Origin: Streptomyces nymphaeiformis
GTDB lineage: Bacteria > Actinomycetota > Actinomycetes > Streptomycetales > Streptomycetaceae
Length of the DNA: 64,000 nucleotides
NCBI RefSeq assembly: GCF_014203895.1
Contig: NZ_JACHJY010000011.1
Coordinates: 124,001-188,000 of the forward strand
Reading direction: 5' to 3'
Shown: positions 1-6,805 of the stretch, piece by piece
Layout of the letters: every line of letters starts with the position of its first letter
Numbering within the stretch: the first letter of the stretch is position 1
Notes under the pieces: model-generated
Told to the model about the DNA's origin: nothing
The model's database searches: none
Seen by the model: only the letters and a program-made list of their open reading frames with translations
Made by a program: the position numbers and the translations under genes

Positions 1-178
1 AGGGCGACGGGTCTGCGTATCCGTCGGCGGGGGTGCTGCATACGTCGCCTCTCCGGTGGGGCAGGTCGGCGCCGCGACCCCTTCCGCGGGTCAGCGCTGT
101 GCGATCAGCCTGTGGCGCGGGGTCCGGGTGCGCGCGCCGGGTGGCCCGATCGTGGGTATCCCGGAGAGGGCGGGAGAT

Positions 179-194
179 TGTGACCCGGGTCACA
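179..194. promoter_or_regulatory. Perfect Crp-like palindrome
   Basis: TGTGACCC/GGGTCACA is a perfect 16-bp palindrome. It fits the enterobacterial CRP core TGTGA-N6-TCACA and also the form GTG-N6-GNCAC described for Streptomyces Crp. It lies about 175 bp upstream of the TetR start, so it could act on that gene or on a gene left of the window. The match is seen; binding is inferred. Confidence 0.5.
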
Positions 195-212
195 TGGAGG
201 GTGGGAAATAAG

Positions 213-267
213 CGGGGACTCGGTCCCCGTTTGCACCTGTGTCGCTGCAAGTGGGGAATCGTTCCCC
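213..267. promoter_or_regulatory. Twin inverted repeats, likely TetR operators
   Basis: Two palindromes share the pattern GGGGAnTCGnTCCCC: CGGGGAC-TCG-GTCCCCG at 213-229 and GGGGAA-TCG-TTCCCC at 253-267, with centres 39 bp apart. Two sites of the same sequence just upstream of a TetR gene and its efflux pump are the usual arrangement for autoregulation by that protein. Confidence 0.6.
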
Positions 268-274
268 GGATTCG

Positions 275-349
275 TTCGTGGACCTGTTCTTCGTGGACCG
301 GTCCTTCGTGGATCCGTTCTTCGTGGGTCCGCCGCTCGTGGATCCGTTG
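275..349 (+). repeat. Five tandem 15-bp repeats in the TetR leader
   Basis: Five head-to-tail units of the form TTCGTGGAYCYGTTC begin at 275, 290, 305, 320 and 335. Units 1 to 3 are nearly identical and units 4 and 5 diverge. The array ends 19 bp before the GTG start of the TetR gene, so it probably lies in the promoter or 5' leader. No function is known to me. Confidence 0.8.
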
Positions 350-368
350 ACTGTGAGGAGGTCGTGGC

Positions 369-1031
369 GTGACCAGCACCCCCGCCACCGCGCCCGCCCG
401 CCGCGTACCCCGCCCGCGGGCCGACGCCCTGCGCAACCGCGAGCGGATCGTGACGGCGGCCCGCGAGATGTTCGTCGAGTTCGGCTCCCAGGTGCCGTAC
501 GACGAGATCGCGCGCCGCGCCGGCGTCGGGAACGCCACGCTCTACCGGAACTTCCCCGAGCGCGCCGACCTCGTCCACGAGGTCGTCCTCTCGCTCATGG
601 CCCGGGTCACCGAGGTCGCCGAGCGGGCCGCCGAGGAGGAGGACGACACCTTCGCCGCCCTCCGCCGCTTCACCCACGGTGCCGCCGACGAGCGCGTCGG
701 CGCCCTGTGTCCGATGCTCGACGGCGCCTTCGACCGGGACCACCCCGACCTGCTCGCCGAGCGCGACCGCCTGGAGGGGGTCGTCCAGGGCCTCGTCGAG
801 CGGGCGCAGGCGGCCGGCCGGCTCCGTGTCGACGTCGGCGTCGGCGACCTGATGGTGGCGCTCTCCCAGCTGACCCGCCCGCTGCCCGGATCCGGCTGCG
901 GGGCCTTCGACCAGTTCGTCCATCGCCACCTGCAGCTCTTCCTCGACGGCCTGGAGACGCCCGCCCGCTCCGAGCTGCCCGGGAAGGCCGCGACCCTCGA
1001 GGACCTGAGGCGGGACGCCTGCTCCTCGTGA
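369..1031 (+). CDS. TetR/AcrR family transcriptional regulator
   Basis: This 220-residue protein has the TetR layout. An N-terminal helix-turn-helix spans about residues 25-70, with the recognition stretch GVGNATLYRNF, followed by a ligand-binding helical domain. A basic, proline-rich tail of about 20 residues precedes the DNA-binding domain. The GTG start follows GAGGAG. The gene sits 83 bp before a DHA2-type efflux pump on the same strand, so it most likely represses that pump until a toxic ligand binds. The twin palindromes at 213-267 are candidate operators. The ligand cannot be told from sequence. Confidence 0.9.
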   Translation: MTSTPATAPARRVPRPRADALRNRERIVTAAREMFVEFGSQVPYDEIARRAGVGNATLYRNFPERADLVHEVVLSLMARVTEVAERAAEEEDDTFAALRRFTHGAADERVGALCPMLDGAFDRDHPDLLAERDRLEGVVQGLVERAQAAGRLRVDVGVGDLMVALSQLTRPLPGSGCGAFDQFVHRHLQLFLDGLETPARSELPGKAATLEDLRRDACSS

Positions 1032-1114
1032 CCCGACCTTCTTCGGAGTAACCCGCACTCCCTCAAGACTTACGTCCCTTTTTCATCAGTACGCGCCAAG
1101 AGGTGGCTACCCCC

Positions 1115-2650
1115 ATGCCGAAAATCCCCGACACGACCGCGGTCCAGGCCGACCCCGGCCGCTGGAAAGCCCTCATCTTCATCGCCCTCGCCCAGCTGAT
1201 GGTCGTGCTCGACGCGACGATCGTGAACATCGCCCTGCCCTCCGCCCAGCACGACCTCGGGATCTCGGACGGCAACCGGCAGTGGGTCATCACCGCCTAC
1301 GCCCTCGCCTTCGGCGGTCTGCTCCTCTTCGGCGGCCGCATAGCCGACCTGTGGGGCCGCAAGCGGACCTTCGTCACCGGCCTGATCGGCTTCGCAGCCG
1401 CCTCCGCCCTCGGCGGCGCCGCGACCAGCGAGGCGATGATGCTCGGTGCCCGCGCGCTCCAGGGCGCCTTCGGCGCGCTCCTCGCGCCCGCCGCGCTCTC
1501 CCTGCTCGCCGTGACCTTCACCGACGCCAAGGAGCGCGCGAAGGCCTTCGGCATCTACGGCGCGATCGCCGGCGGCGGCGGCGCCGTGGGCCTGATCCTC
1601 GGCGGCTTCCTCACCGAGTACCTGAACTGGCGCTGGACCTTCTTCGTCAACATCCCGTTCGCGATCGTCGCCGCCACCGGCGCGTACCTCGTCGTCCGTG
1701 AGCCGGCCGGCGGCCGCAACCGCTCGCCGCTCGACATCCCCGGCGTGATCCTCTCCACCCTCGGCCTGGTCTCGCTCGTCTACGGCTTCACGCGCGCCGA
1801 GTCCGCCGGCTGGAGCGACGCCGGCACGATCGGCCTCTTCGTCGCCTCCGGCGTGCTGCTCCTCGCCTTCGCGCTCACCGAGTCGCGGGTCAAGCACCCG
1901 CTGCTGCCGCTGCGCGTCGTGGCCGACCGCAACCGCGGCGGCGTCTACCTGTCGCTGGGTCTCGCCGTCATCGCGATGTTCGGCCTGTTCCTCTTCCTGA
2001 CGTACTACCTCCAGGTCGTGAAGGGGTACTCGCCGGTCAAGACGGGCTTCGCGTTCCTGCCGATGATCGTCGGCATGATCACGGGCTCGACCCAGATCGG
2101 CACCCGTCTGATGACCCGCGTCCCGCCGCGGTTCCTGATGGCCCCGGGCTTCCTGACCGCCGGAGTCGGCATGCTGCTGCTGACCCAGCTGGAGATCGGC
2201 ACCTCGTACGCCGGGCTGATCCTGCCCGCGCAGCTGCTGCTCGGCCTGGGCATGGGTACGGCGTTCATGCCGGCCATGTCGCTGGCGACGCTCGGCGTGG
2301 ACCCGCGGGACGCCGGTGTGGCCTCCGCGATGGTCAACACCTCGCAGCAGGTCGGCGGCGCCATCGGTACGGCCCTGCTGAACACGATCGCCGCCTCGGC
2401 GACCGCCGCCTACGTGGCCGACCACGTCGCCGGCGCGACCACCCCGGCCGCGCAGAAGCTGCTCCAGTTCCAGAGCATGGTCGAGGGGTACACGGCGGCC
2501 ATCTGGTGGGCGGTCGGCATCCTGGTCGTCTCCGCCACGATCGCCTTCGTGTTCATCAACACCGGGAAGCCGGGCGGCGGCCCGGTCGCCGGGTCCGGCG
2601 CGGACGCGGGTGCGGAGGACGAGGTGAAGGTGCCGGTCATCGCGCACTGA
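1115..2650 (+). CDS. MFS drug efflux transporter, DHA2 (EmrB/QacA) family
   Basis: This is a 511-residue membrane protein with about 14 hydrophobic segments. It carries the DHA2 signature DATIVNIALP near residue 34 and the loop 2-3 motif GGRIADLWGRKR. Such pumps use the proton gradient to expel drugs or natural products. I prefer the ATG at 1115, eleven bases after AAGAGG; a GTG at 1103 is in frame but overlaps that ribosome site. The TetR gene upstream is the likely regulator. The gene ends in a hairpin terminator shared with the convergent MarR gene. Confidence 0.93.
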   Translation: MPKIPDTTAVQADPGRWKALIFIALAQLMVVLDATIVNIALPSAQHDLGISDGNRQWVITAYALAFGGLLLFGGRIADLWGRKRTFVTGLIGFAAASALGGAATSEAMMLGARALQGAFGALLAPAALSLLAVTFTDAKERAKAFGIYGAIAGGGGAVGLILGGFLTEYLNWRWTFFVNIPFAIVAATGAYLVVREPAGGRNRSPLDIPGVILSTLGLVSLVYGFTRAESAGWSDAGTIGLFVASGVLLLAFALTESRVKHPLLPLRVVADRNRGGVYLSLGLAVIAMFGLFLFLTYYLQVVKGYSPVKTGFAFLPMIVGMITGSTQIGTRLMTRVPPRFLMAPGFLTAGVGMLLLTQLEIGTSYAGLILPAQLLLGLGMGTAFMPAMSLATLGVDPRDAGVASAMVNTSQQVGGAIGTALLNTIAASATAAYVADHVAGATTPAAQKLLQFQSMVEGYTAAIWWAVGILVVSATIAFVFINTGKPGGGPVAGSGADAGAEDEVKVPVIAH

Positions 2651-2669
2651 CGATCGTTCTCGGACAGCG

Positions 2670-2704
2670 CCTGCCCCGGTTCCGCTCAGCGGAGCCGGGG
2701 CAGG
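2670..2704. terminator. Bidirectional hairpin terminator
   Basis: Arms of 16 bases (2670-2685 and 2689-2704, one G-T pair) enclose a 3-base loop between the convergent MFS and MarR genes. One arm belongs to a duplicated sequence (see 2684-2748). Confidence 0.75.
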
Positions 2705-2748
2705 TCCGTTTCCGGTTGCGGTGGCTCAGCGGAGCCAGGGCAGGTCCG
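2684..2748. repeat. 25-bp direct repeat, 40-bp period
   Basis: The 25 bases at 2724-2748, which encode the end of the MarR protein, are repeated at 2684-2708 with one difference. The non-coding copy supplies one arm of the terminator. This looks like a local duplication of the MarR 3' end. Confidence 0.8.
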
Positions 2749-3214
2749 CGTCCGCGTCCTGGGGTTCGAGGCCCGCGGCCATCACGCGCATGATCGCGCC
2801 GAGCTGTGTCACCTGCTCGGGGGAGAGGCGGTCGAACATGGCCTGGCGGACGGCCGTCACATGGCCCGGGGCGTTCCGCCGGAGGACCTCCATGCCCTCG
2901 TCCGTCAGCTGGGCGAACTGGCCGCGCTTGTCGGAGGGGCAGTTCTCGCGCCGTACCCAGCCGTTCTTCTCCAGGCGGGCGACCGCGTGCGAGAGGCGGG
3001 ACCGGGTGATCTTGGCGCTGCGGGCCAGCTCGGTCATCCGGAGCCGGCGGCGCGGGGCCTGGGAGAGCTGGACGAGGAGCCCGTAGTAGACGTGCGGCAT
3101 CCCGGCGTCGCGCTGCAACTGGCGGTCGAGGTGGTCCTCCAGGAGCGTGGTGGCGTGCAGGTACGCGCGCCAGACGTGCTGCTCCTCGTCGGTCAGCCAG
3201 CGGGGCTCGGCCAT
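2726..3214 (-). CDS. MarR family transcriptional regulator
   Basis: This is a winged-helix MarR protein of about 162 residues. Helical dimerisation ends flank the DNA-binding core, with recognition helix SAKITRSRLSHAVARLEKNG followed by a wing and RG tip. The start is uncertain: five in-frame ATGs lie between 3262 and 3214. I chose 3214 because it follows GGGGGAG and begins just before the conserved domain. The gene is divergent from an extradiol dioxygenase. MarR proteins beside ring-cleavage enzymes usually repress them and respond to a phenolic compound or quinone. TTGAA-type repeats lie in the shared promoter region. Confidence 0.85.
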   Translation of the reverse strand: MAEPRWLTDEEQHVWRAYLHATTLLEDHLDRQLQRDAGMPHVYYGLLVQLSQAPRRRLRMTELARSAKITRSRLSHAVARLEKNGWVRRENCPSDKRGQFAQLTDEGMEVLRRNAPGHVTAVRQAMFDRLSPEQVTQLGAIMRVMAAGLEPQDADADLPWLR

Positions 3215-3263
3215 GTCTCCCCCGGTTCCCATGTTTCCCATGAATCCCATCGTAAGGCTCATT

Positions 3264-3318
3264 CTTGAAAGTTGAACTATGTAGGTTTACGCTGAACCCA
3301 AACACTTGAAGTTTCAAG
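3264..3318. promoter_or_regulatory. Candidate MarR operators between divergent genes
   Basis: CTTGAA-GT-TTCAAG at 3305-3318 is a perfect inverted repeat. CTTGAAAGTTGAAC at 3264-3277 is a related, less symmetric copy. They flank the likely promoters of the divergent MarR and dioxygenase genes. Confidence 0.55.
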
Positions 3319-3331
3319 ATCGGAGGCCGAC

Positions 3332-4120
3332 ATGGACGCCACGCAGGAACGGATGCCCGCGCTCTACCTGTCCCACGGCGCCCCGCCGCTCGCCGACGAC
3401 CCCGTCTGGCCCGGCCAGCTCGCCGCCTGGTCCGCCGGTCTGCCGCGGCCCAAGGCGATCCTCATGGTCTCCGCCCACTGGGAGGAGGCCCCGCTCGCGC
3501 TCGGCGCCACCGAGACCGTCCCCCTCGTCTACGACTTCTGGGGCTTCCCCGAGCACTACTACCGCGTCCAGTACGCCGCCCCCGGCGCCCCGCGGCTCGC
3601 CGAGGCCGTCCGCAAGCTGCTCCACGGACCCGGCACGCCCGTGCAGGACATCCCCGACCGGGGCCTCGACCACGGCGCGTACGTACCGCTCGTCGAGATG
3701 TACCCCGGCGCGGACATCCCCGTCCTCCAGATCTCCATGCCCACGCTCGACCCGCGCCGGCTCATGGACATCGGCCGCAAGCTCGCCCCGCTGCGCGACG
3801 AGGGCGTCCTGATCGTCGGCAGCGGCTTCTTCACCCACAACCTCGCCGCCCTCCGCCACACCGGCCCCGGCGTCCCCGGCTGGTCCGCCGAGTTCGACGC
3901 CTGGGGACACGAGGCGCTCGTCGCGCACGACGTCGACGCCCTCCTGGACTTCGAGCACAAGTCGCCCGCCGGGCGCCTCGCCCACCCCCGTACGGAGCAC
4001 TTCGCCCCGCTCTTCGTCGCCATGGGCGCGGCGGACGCGGCCGGCGACCTCGACGCGGAGAAGTCGGTGATCGACGGCTTCTGGATGGGGCTCGCCAAGC
4101 GTTCCGTCCAGTTCGGCTAG
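3332..4120 (+). CDS. Class III extradiol dioxygenase, DODA/LigB-like
   Basis: This 262-residue enzyme belongs to the family that opens catechol-type rings or DOPA using a bound metal. Conserved histidines are visible at residues 15 (LSHG), 49 (SAHW), 169 (FTHN) and 223 (HFAP), matching the metal and active-site pattern of plant DODA and E. coli YgiD. The ATG follows GGAGG by five bases. A MarR regulator reads away from the shared promoter region. The gene stops three bases before the end of the convergent gene. The substrate is unknown, but a catechol or quinone-detoxification role is likely. Confidence 0.85.
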   Translation: MDATQERMPALYLSHGAPPLADDPVWPGQLAAWSAGLPRPKAILMVSAHWEEAPLALGATETVPLVYDFWGFPEHYYRVQYAAPGAPRLAEAVRKLLHGPGTPVQDIPDRGLDHGAYVPLVEMYPGADIPVLQISMPTLDPRRLMDIGRKLAPLRDEGVLIVGSGFFTHNLAALRHTGPGVPGWSAEFDAWGHEALVAHDVDALLDFEHKSPAGRLAHPRTEHFAPLFVAMGAADAAGDLDAEKSVIDGFWMGLAKRSVQFG

Positions 4121-4123
4121 GAC

Positions 4124-5131
4124 TCAGAGCACCGGCGGATTGAGGTCGATCGAGCGGACGGCGGCGGCCAGCGCGAGCGGGTCGCCCACGTCGAGCGCCG
4201 TGTCCGTGAACTTGATCGTGTGGTCGTCGCCGTGGGCGGCGGCCCGCTCGAAGACCTCCTCGGCGGTGAGGGCCGTGTTCTCGTACGGGGCGGCCTCGCG
4301 CGGCGTGTAGGCCGCCGTCACCGCGGCCGCCGCGGCCCAGGCCGCGGACACGCTCGGCGCCCACAGCCTGCGCGGGAGCGCGGGCAGGGTCCGCAGGACC
4401 GCGTTCGGCGCGGTCGCCGCGTGCACCAGCATGATCGGCTCGCCGTGGCCGTGCGTCGCGTACCGGTGCGTCGCCGCCGTCACCAGCTCGGTGAGCAGCG
4501 CCTTCGCCGCGTCGGGATCCGGAGCCTCGCCCCAGACCGGGAACGCCGTCAGCTGCTCCAGCCGCGCCCGGATCCCGCCGTCCTGCTCGGGAACCGGCGG
4601 TACGGCGTCCAGCGCGGCCGCCGCGGAGGGTGCCGGGGCCAGCGGGGCGAGCGGCGGGAGGGGCTGGTGGCGGGCCGCCCAGTAACCGAGGGCGTGCGCC
4701 AGCTCGGCGCGGCGCGGCGCCGTCTCCTCCGAGCTCAGGAGGGTCCGTACGGCGTGACCGGTGCGGATCACCGGATGCGTCGCCCCGCCCGCGATGCCGG
4801 GCAGCAGCCGGGGCCACCACTCGGCGAGGACCTCCCGCCAGGGGCGGTCCGCCAGCTCGCGCGAGAAGAAACGGGTCCAGTCGGTGATCCGGACCGGGTC
4901 GCCGAGCGCCTCCCGCCAGTCGGCGGCGGTGACCGGGGCGTGCGGGGCGGGCGCCTCCTCCAGTCTGGGCGCGTAGTGGTCGAGCCAGCGGTGCACGGCG
5001 GGGGCCTGGCCGTGGCGGACCAGGGCCTCGACGGCCATGGGGGCGTGGTTGGTGAGCCAGCCGTTGCGCTCGGGACCCGTGGTGTGGAGCCGTTCGAGGG
5101 CCTCGTCGAGGGTGCCGGTGGTGTCGGTCAT
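4124..5131 (-). CDS. Questin-oxidase-like family protein
   Basis: This 335-residue soluble protein resembles the questin oxidase-like (DUF4243) family. Fungal members perform Baeyer-Villiger-type ring opening of anthraquinones. Conserved-looking features include an N-terminal NHAPMAVEAL segment, a WTRFFSREL stretch and GGATHPVIRTGHAVR near the middle, with several histidines. No cofactor-binding fold such as a Rossmann motif is evident, as is usual in this family. It has no membrane segment or signal peptide. It stands next to the extradiol dioxygenase but on the opposite strand, so an aromatic-oxidation link is only suggestive. Confidence 0.7.
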   Translation of the reverse strand: MTDTTGTLDEALERLHTTGPERNGWLTNHAPMAVEALVRHGQAPAVHRWLDHYAPRLEEAPAPHAPVTAADWREALGDPVRITDWTRFFSRELADRPWREVLAEWWPRLLPGIAGGATHPVIRTGHAVRTLLSSEETAPRRAELAHALGYWAARHQPLPPLAPLAPAPSAAAALDAVPPVPEQDGGIRARLEQLTAFPVWGEAPDPDAAKALLTELVTAATHRYATHGHGEPIMLVHAATAPNAVLRTLPALPRRLWAPSVSAAWAAAAAVTAAYTPREAAPYENTALTAEEVFERAAAHGDDHTIKFTDTALDVGDPLALAAAVRSIDLNPPVL

Positions 5132-5503
5132 GGGGTGACGCTAGGCCGGGGGAGCGGGGCGGGGGAACGGGCTGGGGACCTAGGCCGCAGGGCTGAGGGG
5201 CGGCGGGGCAACCGTTGATCGCGCCGAGGCGTCTGAAGGGGTGGCGCCGCATGTGATCGCGGTCTCACCGACAGTGTGGTCGTGGGCTTCGCGAAGGGGC
5301 GCCGCTGCACCCTCCGTGCCGGTCTGACCTGCATCTCCGTGGGTATCCGCGGCGTGCCCGCGGGGGTGGCGGCCGCGCAGGATACTGCATGATCGCCAAA
5401 ATCCATGTGCCGGGTGGGAATTCTGTCCTGATTCCAGTCGTTGTTTCCGTCGGATGCAGGGCACCCGCAAGGGTGTCGCGACCTACTCAGCAAGGGAGCA
5501 CGC
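5132..5503. promoter_or_regulatory. Intergenic region carrying the hrdD promoter
   Basis: No gene is visible in these 372 bases. The part after 5390 is less G+C-rich and contains a SigR-type promoter at 5416-5446 for hrdD. The left part should hold the promoter of the divergent questin-oxidase-like gene, but I see no clear motif there. Confidence 0.6.
5416..5446 (+). promoter_or_regulatory. SigR-type promoter of hrdD
   Basis: GGGAAT (5416-5421) is followed, after exactly 18 bases counted from GGAAT, by GTT (5440-5442). This fits the GGAAT-N18-GTT consensus of the Streptomyces thiol-stress sigma factor SigR. hrdD is a known SigR target in S. coelicolor. The predicted start of transcription is about 50 bases upstream of the hrdD ATG. 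Confidence 0.8.
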
Positions 5504-6505
5504 ATGGCAACCCGTGCCGTCGCCCGTCGTCAGACCTCCGCCCAGAGCGGGGCCGCACGGGCAAGCAGCGTTCGCGCCGTGGGCGGGGAGATCGCCGACC
5601 GCGACCTGGTCGGCATGTACCTCGACGAGATCGCGCGCACGCCCCTGCTCGACGCCGCCAAGGAGGTCGAGCTCTCCCAGACGATCGAGGCGGGTGTCTA
5701 CGCCCAGCAGATACTCGACGAAGAGGTGGAGAGCCAGGCCGGCGGGGCGACCCGCGAGGAGCTCGAAGCGCTGGTCGCCGAGGGCGAGCGGGCCAAGGAC
5801 CTCTTCATCAAGTCCAACCTGCGGCTCGTGGTGGCCGTCGCCCGGCGCTACCCGCGCAGCGGGCTGCCGCTGCTCGACCTGATCCAGGAGGGGAACGCGG
5901 GCCTGGTGCGCGCGGTCGAGAAGTTCGACTACGCGAAGGGCTTCAAGTTCTCCACGTACGCGACGTGGTGGATCCGCCAGGCCATCACCCGCTCCATCGC
6001 CGACCAGTCCCGGACCATCCGCCTCCCCGTCCACCTCGTGGAGGAGCTCGGCCGGATCCGGCGCGTGCAGCGCGAGTTCAACCGGGAGCACGGGCGGGAG
6101 CCCGAGCCCGCCGAGATCGCGGAGGAGCTGGGCTCGACGCCCGAGCGCGTCACCGACGTCCTGGACTGGGCGCGGGACCCGGTCTCCCTCAACATGTCGG
6201 TCGACGACGAGGGCGAAACCCAGTTCGGCGACCTGCTCGAGGACACCTCGGCGGTCTCCCCGGAGCAGTCCGTCCTCACGCTGCTGCGCAGCGAGGAGCT
6301 CGACGACCTCATCGACAAGCTCGACCACCGCACGGCGTCGATCATCCGCATGCGGTACGGGATCGAGGACGGGCGCGAGCGGACGCTGACGGAGGTCGGC
6401 AAGGAGCACGGGCTGACGCGCGAGCGGATCCGCCAGATCGAGAAGCACGCGCTGCTTGAGCTCAAGAAGATGGCGCACGACACGGGCTTCGACGCGGTGG
6501 CCTAG
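5504..6505 (+). CDS. hrdD: RNA polymerase sigma factor HrdD (group 2)
   Basis: This 333-residue sigma factor lacks the long N-terminal region of the principal factor HrdB. It keeps region 1.2 (DLVGMYLDEIARTPLL), regions 2.1-2.4 (from NLRLVVAVARRY through STYATWWIRQAI), region 3 and region 4.2 (GLTRERIRQIEKHALLEL). It should recognise promoters like those of HrdB. The N-terminus MATRAVARR and overall length fit HrdD, a non-essential group 2 sigma factor. The ATG at 5504 follows AAGGGAG; an upstream in-frame ATG at 5441 lies inside the promoter and is rejected. Transcription probably starts at the SigR-type promoter, linking it to disulfide stress. Confidence 0.93.
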   Translation: MATRAVARRQTSAQSGAARASSVRAVGGEIADRDLVGMYLDEIARTPLLDAAKEVELSQTIEAGVYAQQILDEEVESQAGGATREELEALVAEGERAKDLFIKSNLRLVVAVARRYPRSGLPLLDLIQEGNAGLVRAVEKFDYAKGFKFSTYATWWIRQAITRSIADQSRTIRLPVHLVEELGRIRRVQREFNREHGREPEPAEIAEELGSTPERVTDVLDWARDPVSLNMSVDDEGETQFGDLLEDTSAVSPEQSVLTLLRSEELDDLIDKLDHRTASIIRMRYGIEDGRERTLTEVGKEHGLTRERIRQIEKHALLELKKMAHDTGFDAVA

Positions 6506-6555
6506 GGCGGCCGGCGAATGTGGAGCGGGCGGGCGCCCGGCGGGGCGGTGCCCAC

Positions 6556-6649
6556 CGCCGTGTGGGCAATCGTCCCGCAGGGCGAGGGGGTCCCCCCTGC
6601 CCGAGCGAAGCCGAGAGCTCGGGGGAGGGTGGGCACACGGGACGGCGCC
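6556..6649 (+). repeat. Intergenic palindromic element with nested hairpin
   Basis: The outer arms TGTGGGCAATCGTCCCGC and GTGGGCACACGGGACGGCGCC match the outer parts of the inverted element at 6747-6803. Between them is a second hairpin at about 6591-6628, with stem ends TGCCCGAGC and GCTCGGGGG. It looks like one palindromic element inserted into another. Elements of this look are common between Streptomyces genes. Confidence 0.65.
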
Positions 6650-6655
6650 CCCAGC

Positions 6656-6739
6656 GGCGCCTCCGCGTTCCGTGCCCTGACCCGCACCACTTGCGCGCCG
6701 CACCGCACGTGCGGGTTCAGGCACGAAGCCTCTGGCGCC
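6656..6739. repeat. Large inverted repeat in intergenic DNA
   Basis: GGCGCC at 6656-6661 pairs with 6734-6739. Inside it CGTGCC and ACCCGCAC pair with GTGCGGGT and GGCACG, giving a long imperfect stem of about 30 bases per arm. It sits between two palindromic elements downstream of hrdD and may help end its transcript. Confidence 0.6.
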
Positions 6740-6746
6740 GGCAAGG

Positions 6747-6803
6747 GCGCCGTTCCGTTGTGCCCACCCGTTCCGCCCCGGCGGAACGCATGCCCACAAC
6801 GGG
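6747..6803 (-). terminator. Palindromic element, likely terminator
   Basis: GTTCCGTTGTGCCCACCCGTTCCGC and its near-complement downstream form a long stem ending three bases before the stop codon of the WYL regulator. It is the inverted relative of the element at 6556-6649 and could stop transcription from both sides. Confidence 0.6.
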
Positions 6804-6805
6804 CG

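Larger units (their letters stand above)
1..368. promoter_or_regulatory. Gene-free regulatory region before the TetR gene
   Basis: I see no convincing gene here. The short open frames do not look like protein and run through a tandem repeat. The first 178 bases show nothing recognisable. The rest carries a perfect 16-bp palindrome at 179-194, two matching inverted repeats at 213-229 and 253-267, and five 15-bp tandem repeats at 275-349, all upstream of the regulator that starts at 369. The window edge hides whatever lies to the left. Confidence 0.6.

Noticed and set aside
33..350. Open frames through the repeats upstream of the first TetR gene
   Set aside because: The translation is dominated by the 15-bp repeat (WIR/SWV or FVDP units) and other frames are equally open; it looks like regulatory DNA.
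5441..5503. Upstream ATG start for hrdD
   Set aside because: The extra 21 codons lie over the SigR-type promoter, and the ATG at 5504 has the proper ribosome site and conserved N-terminus.
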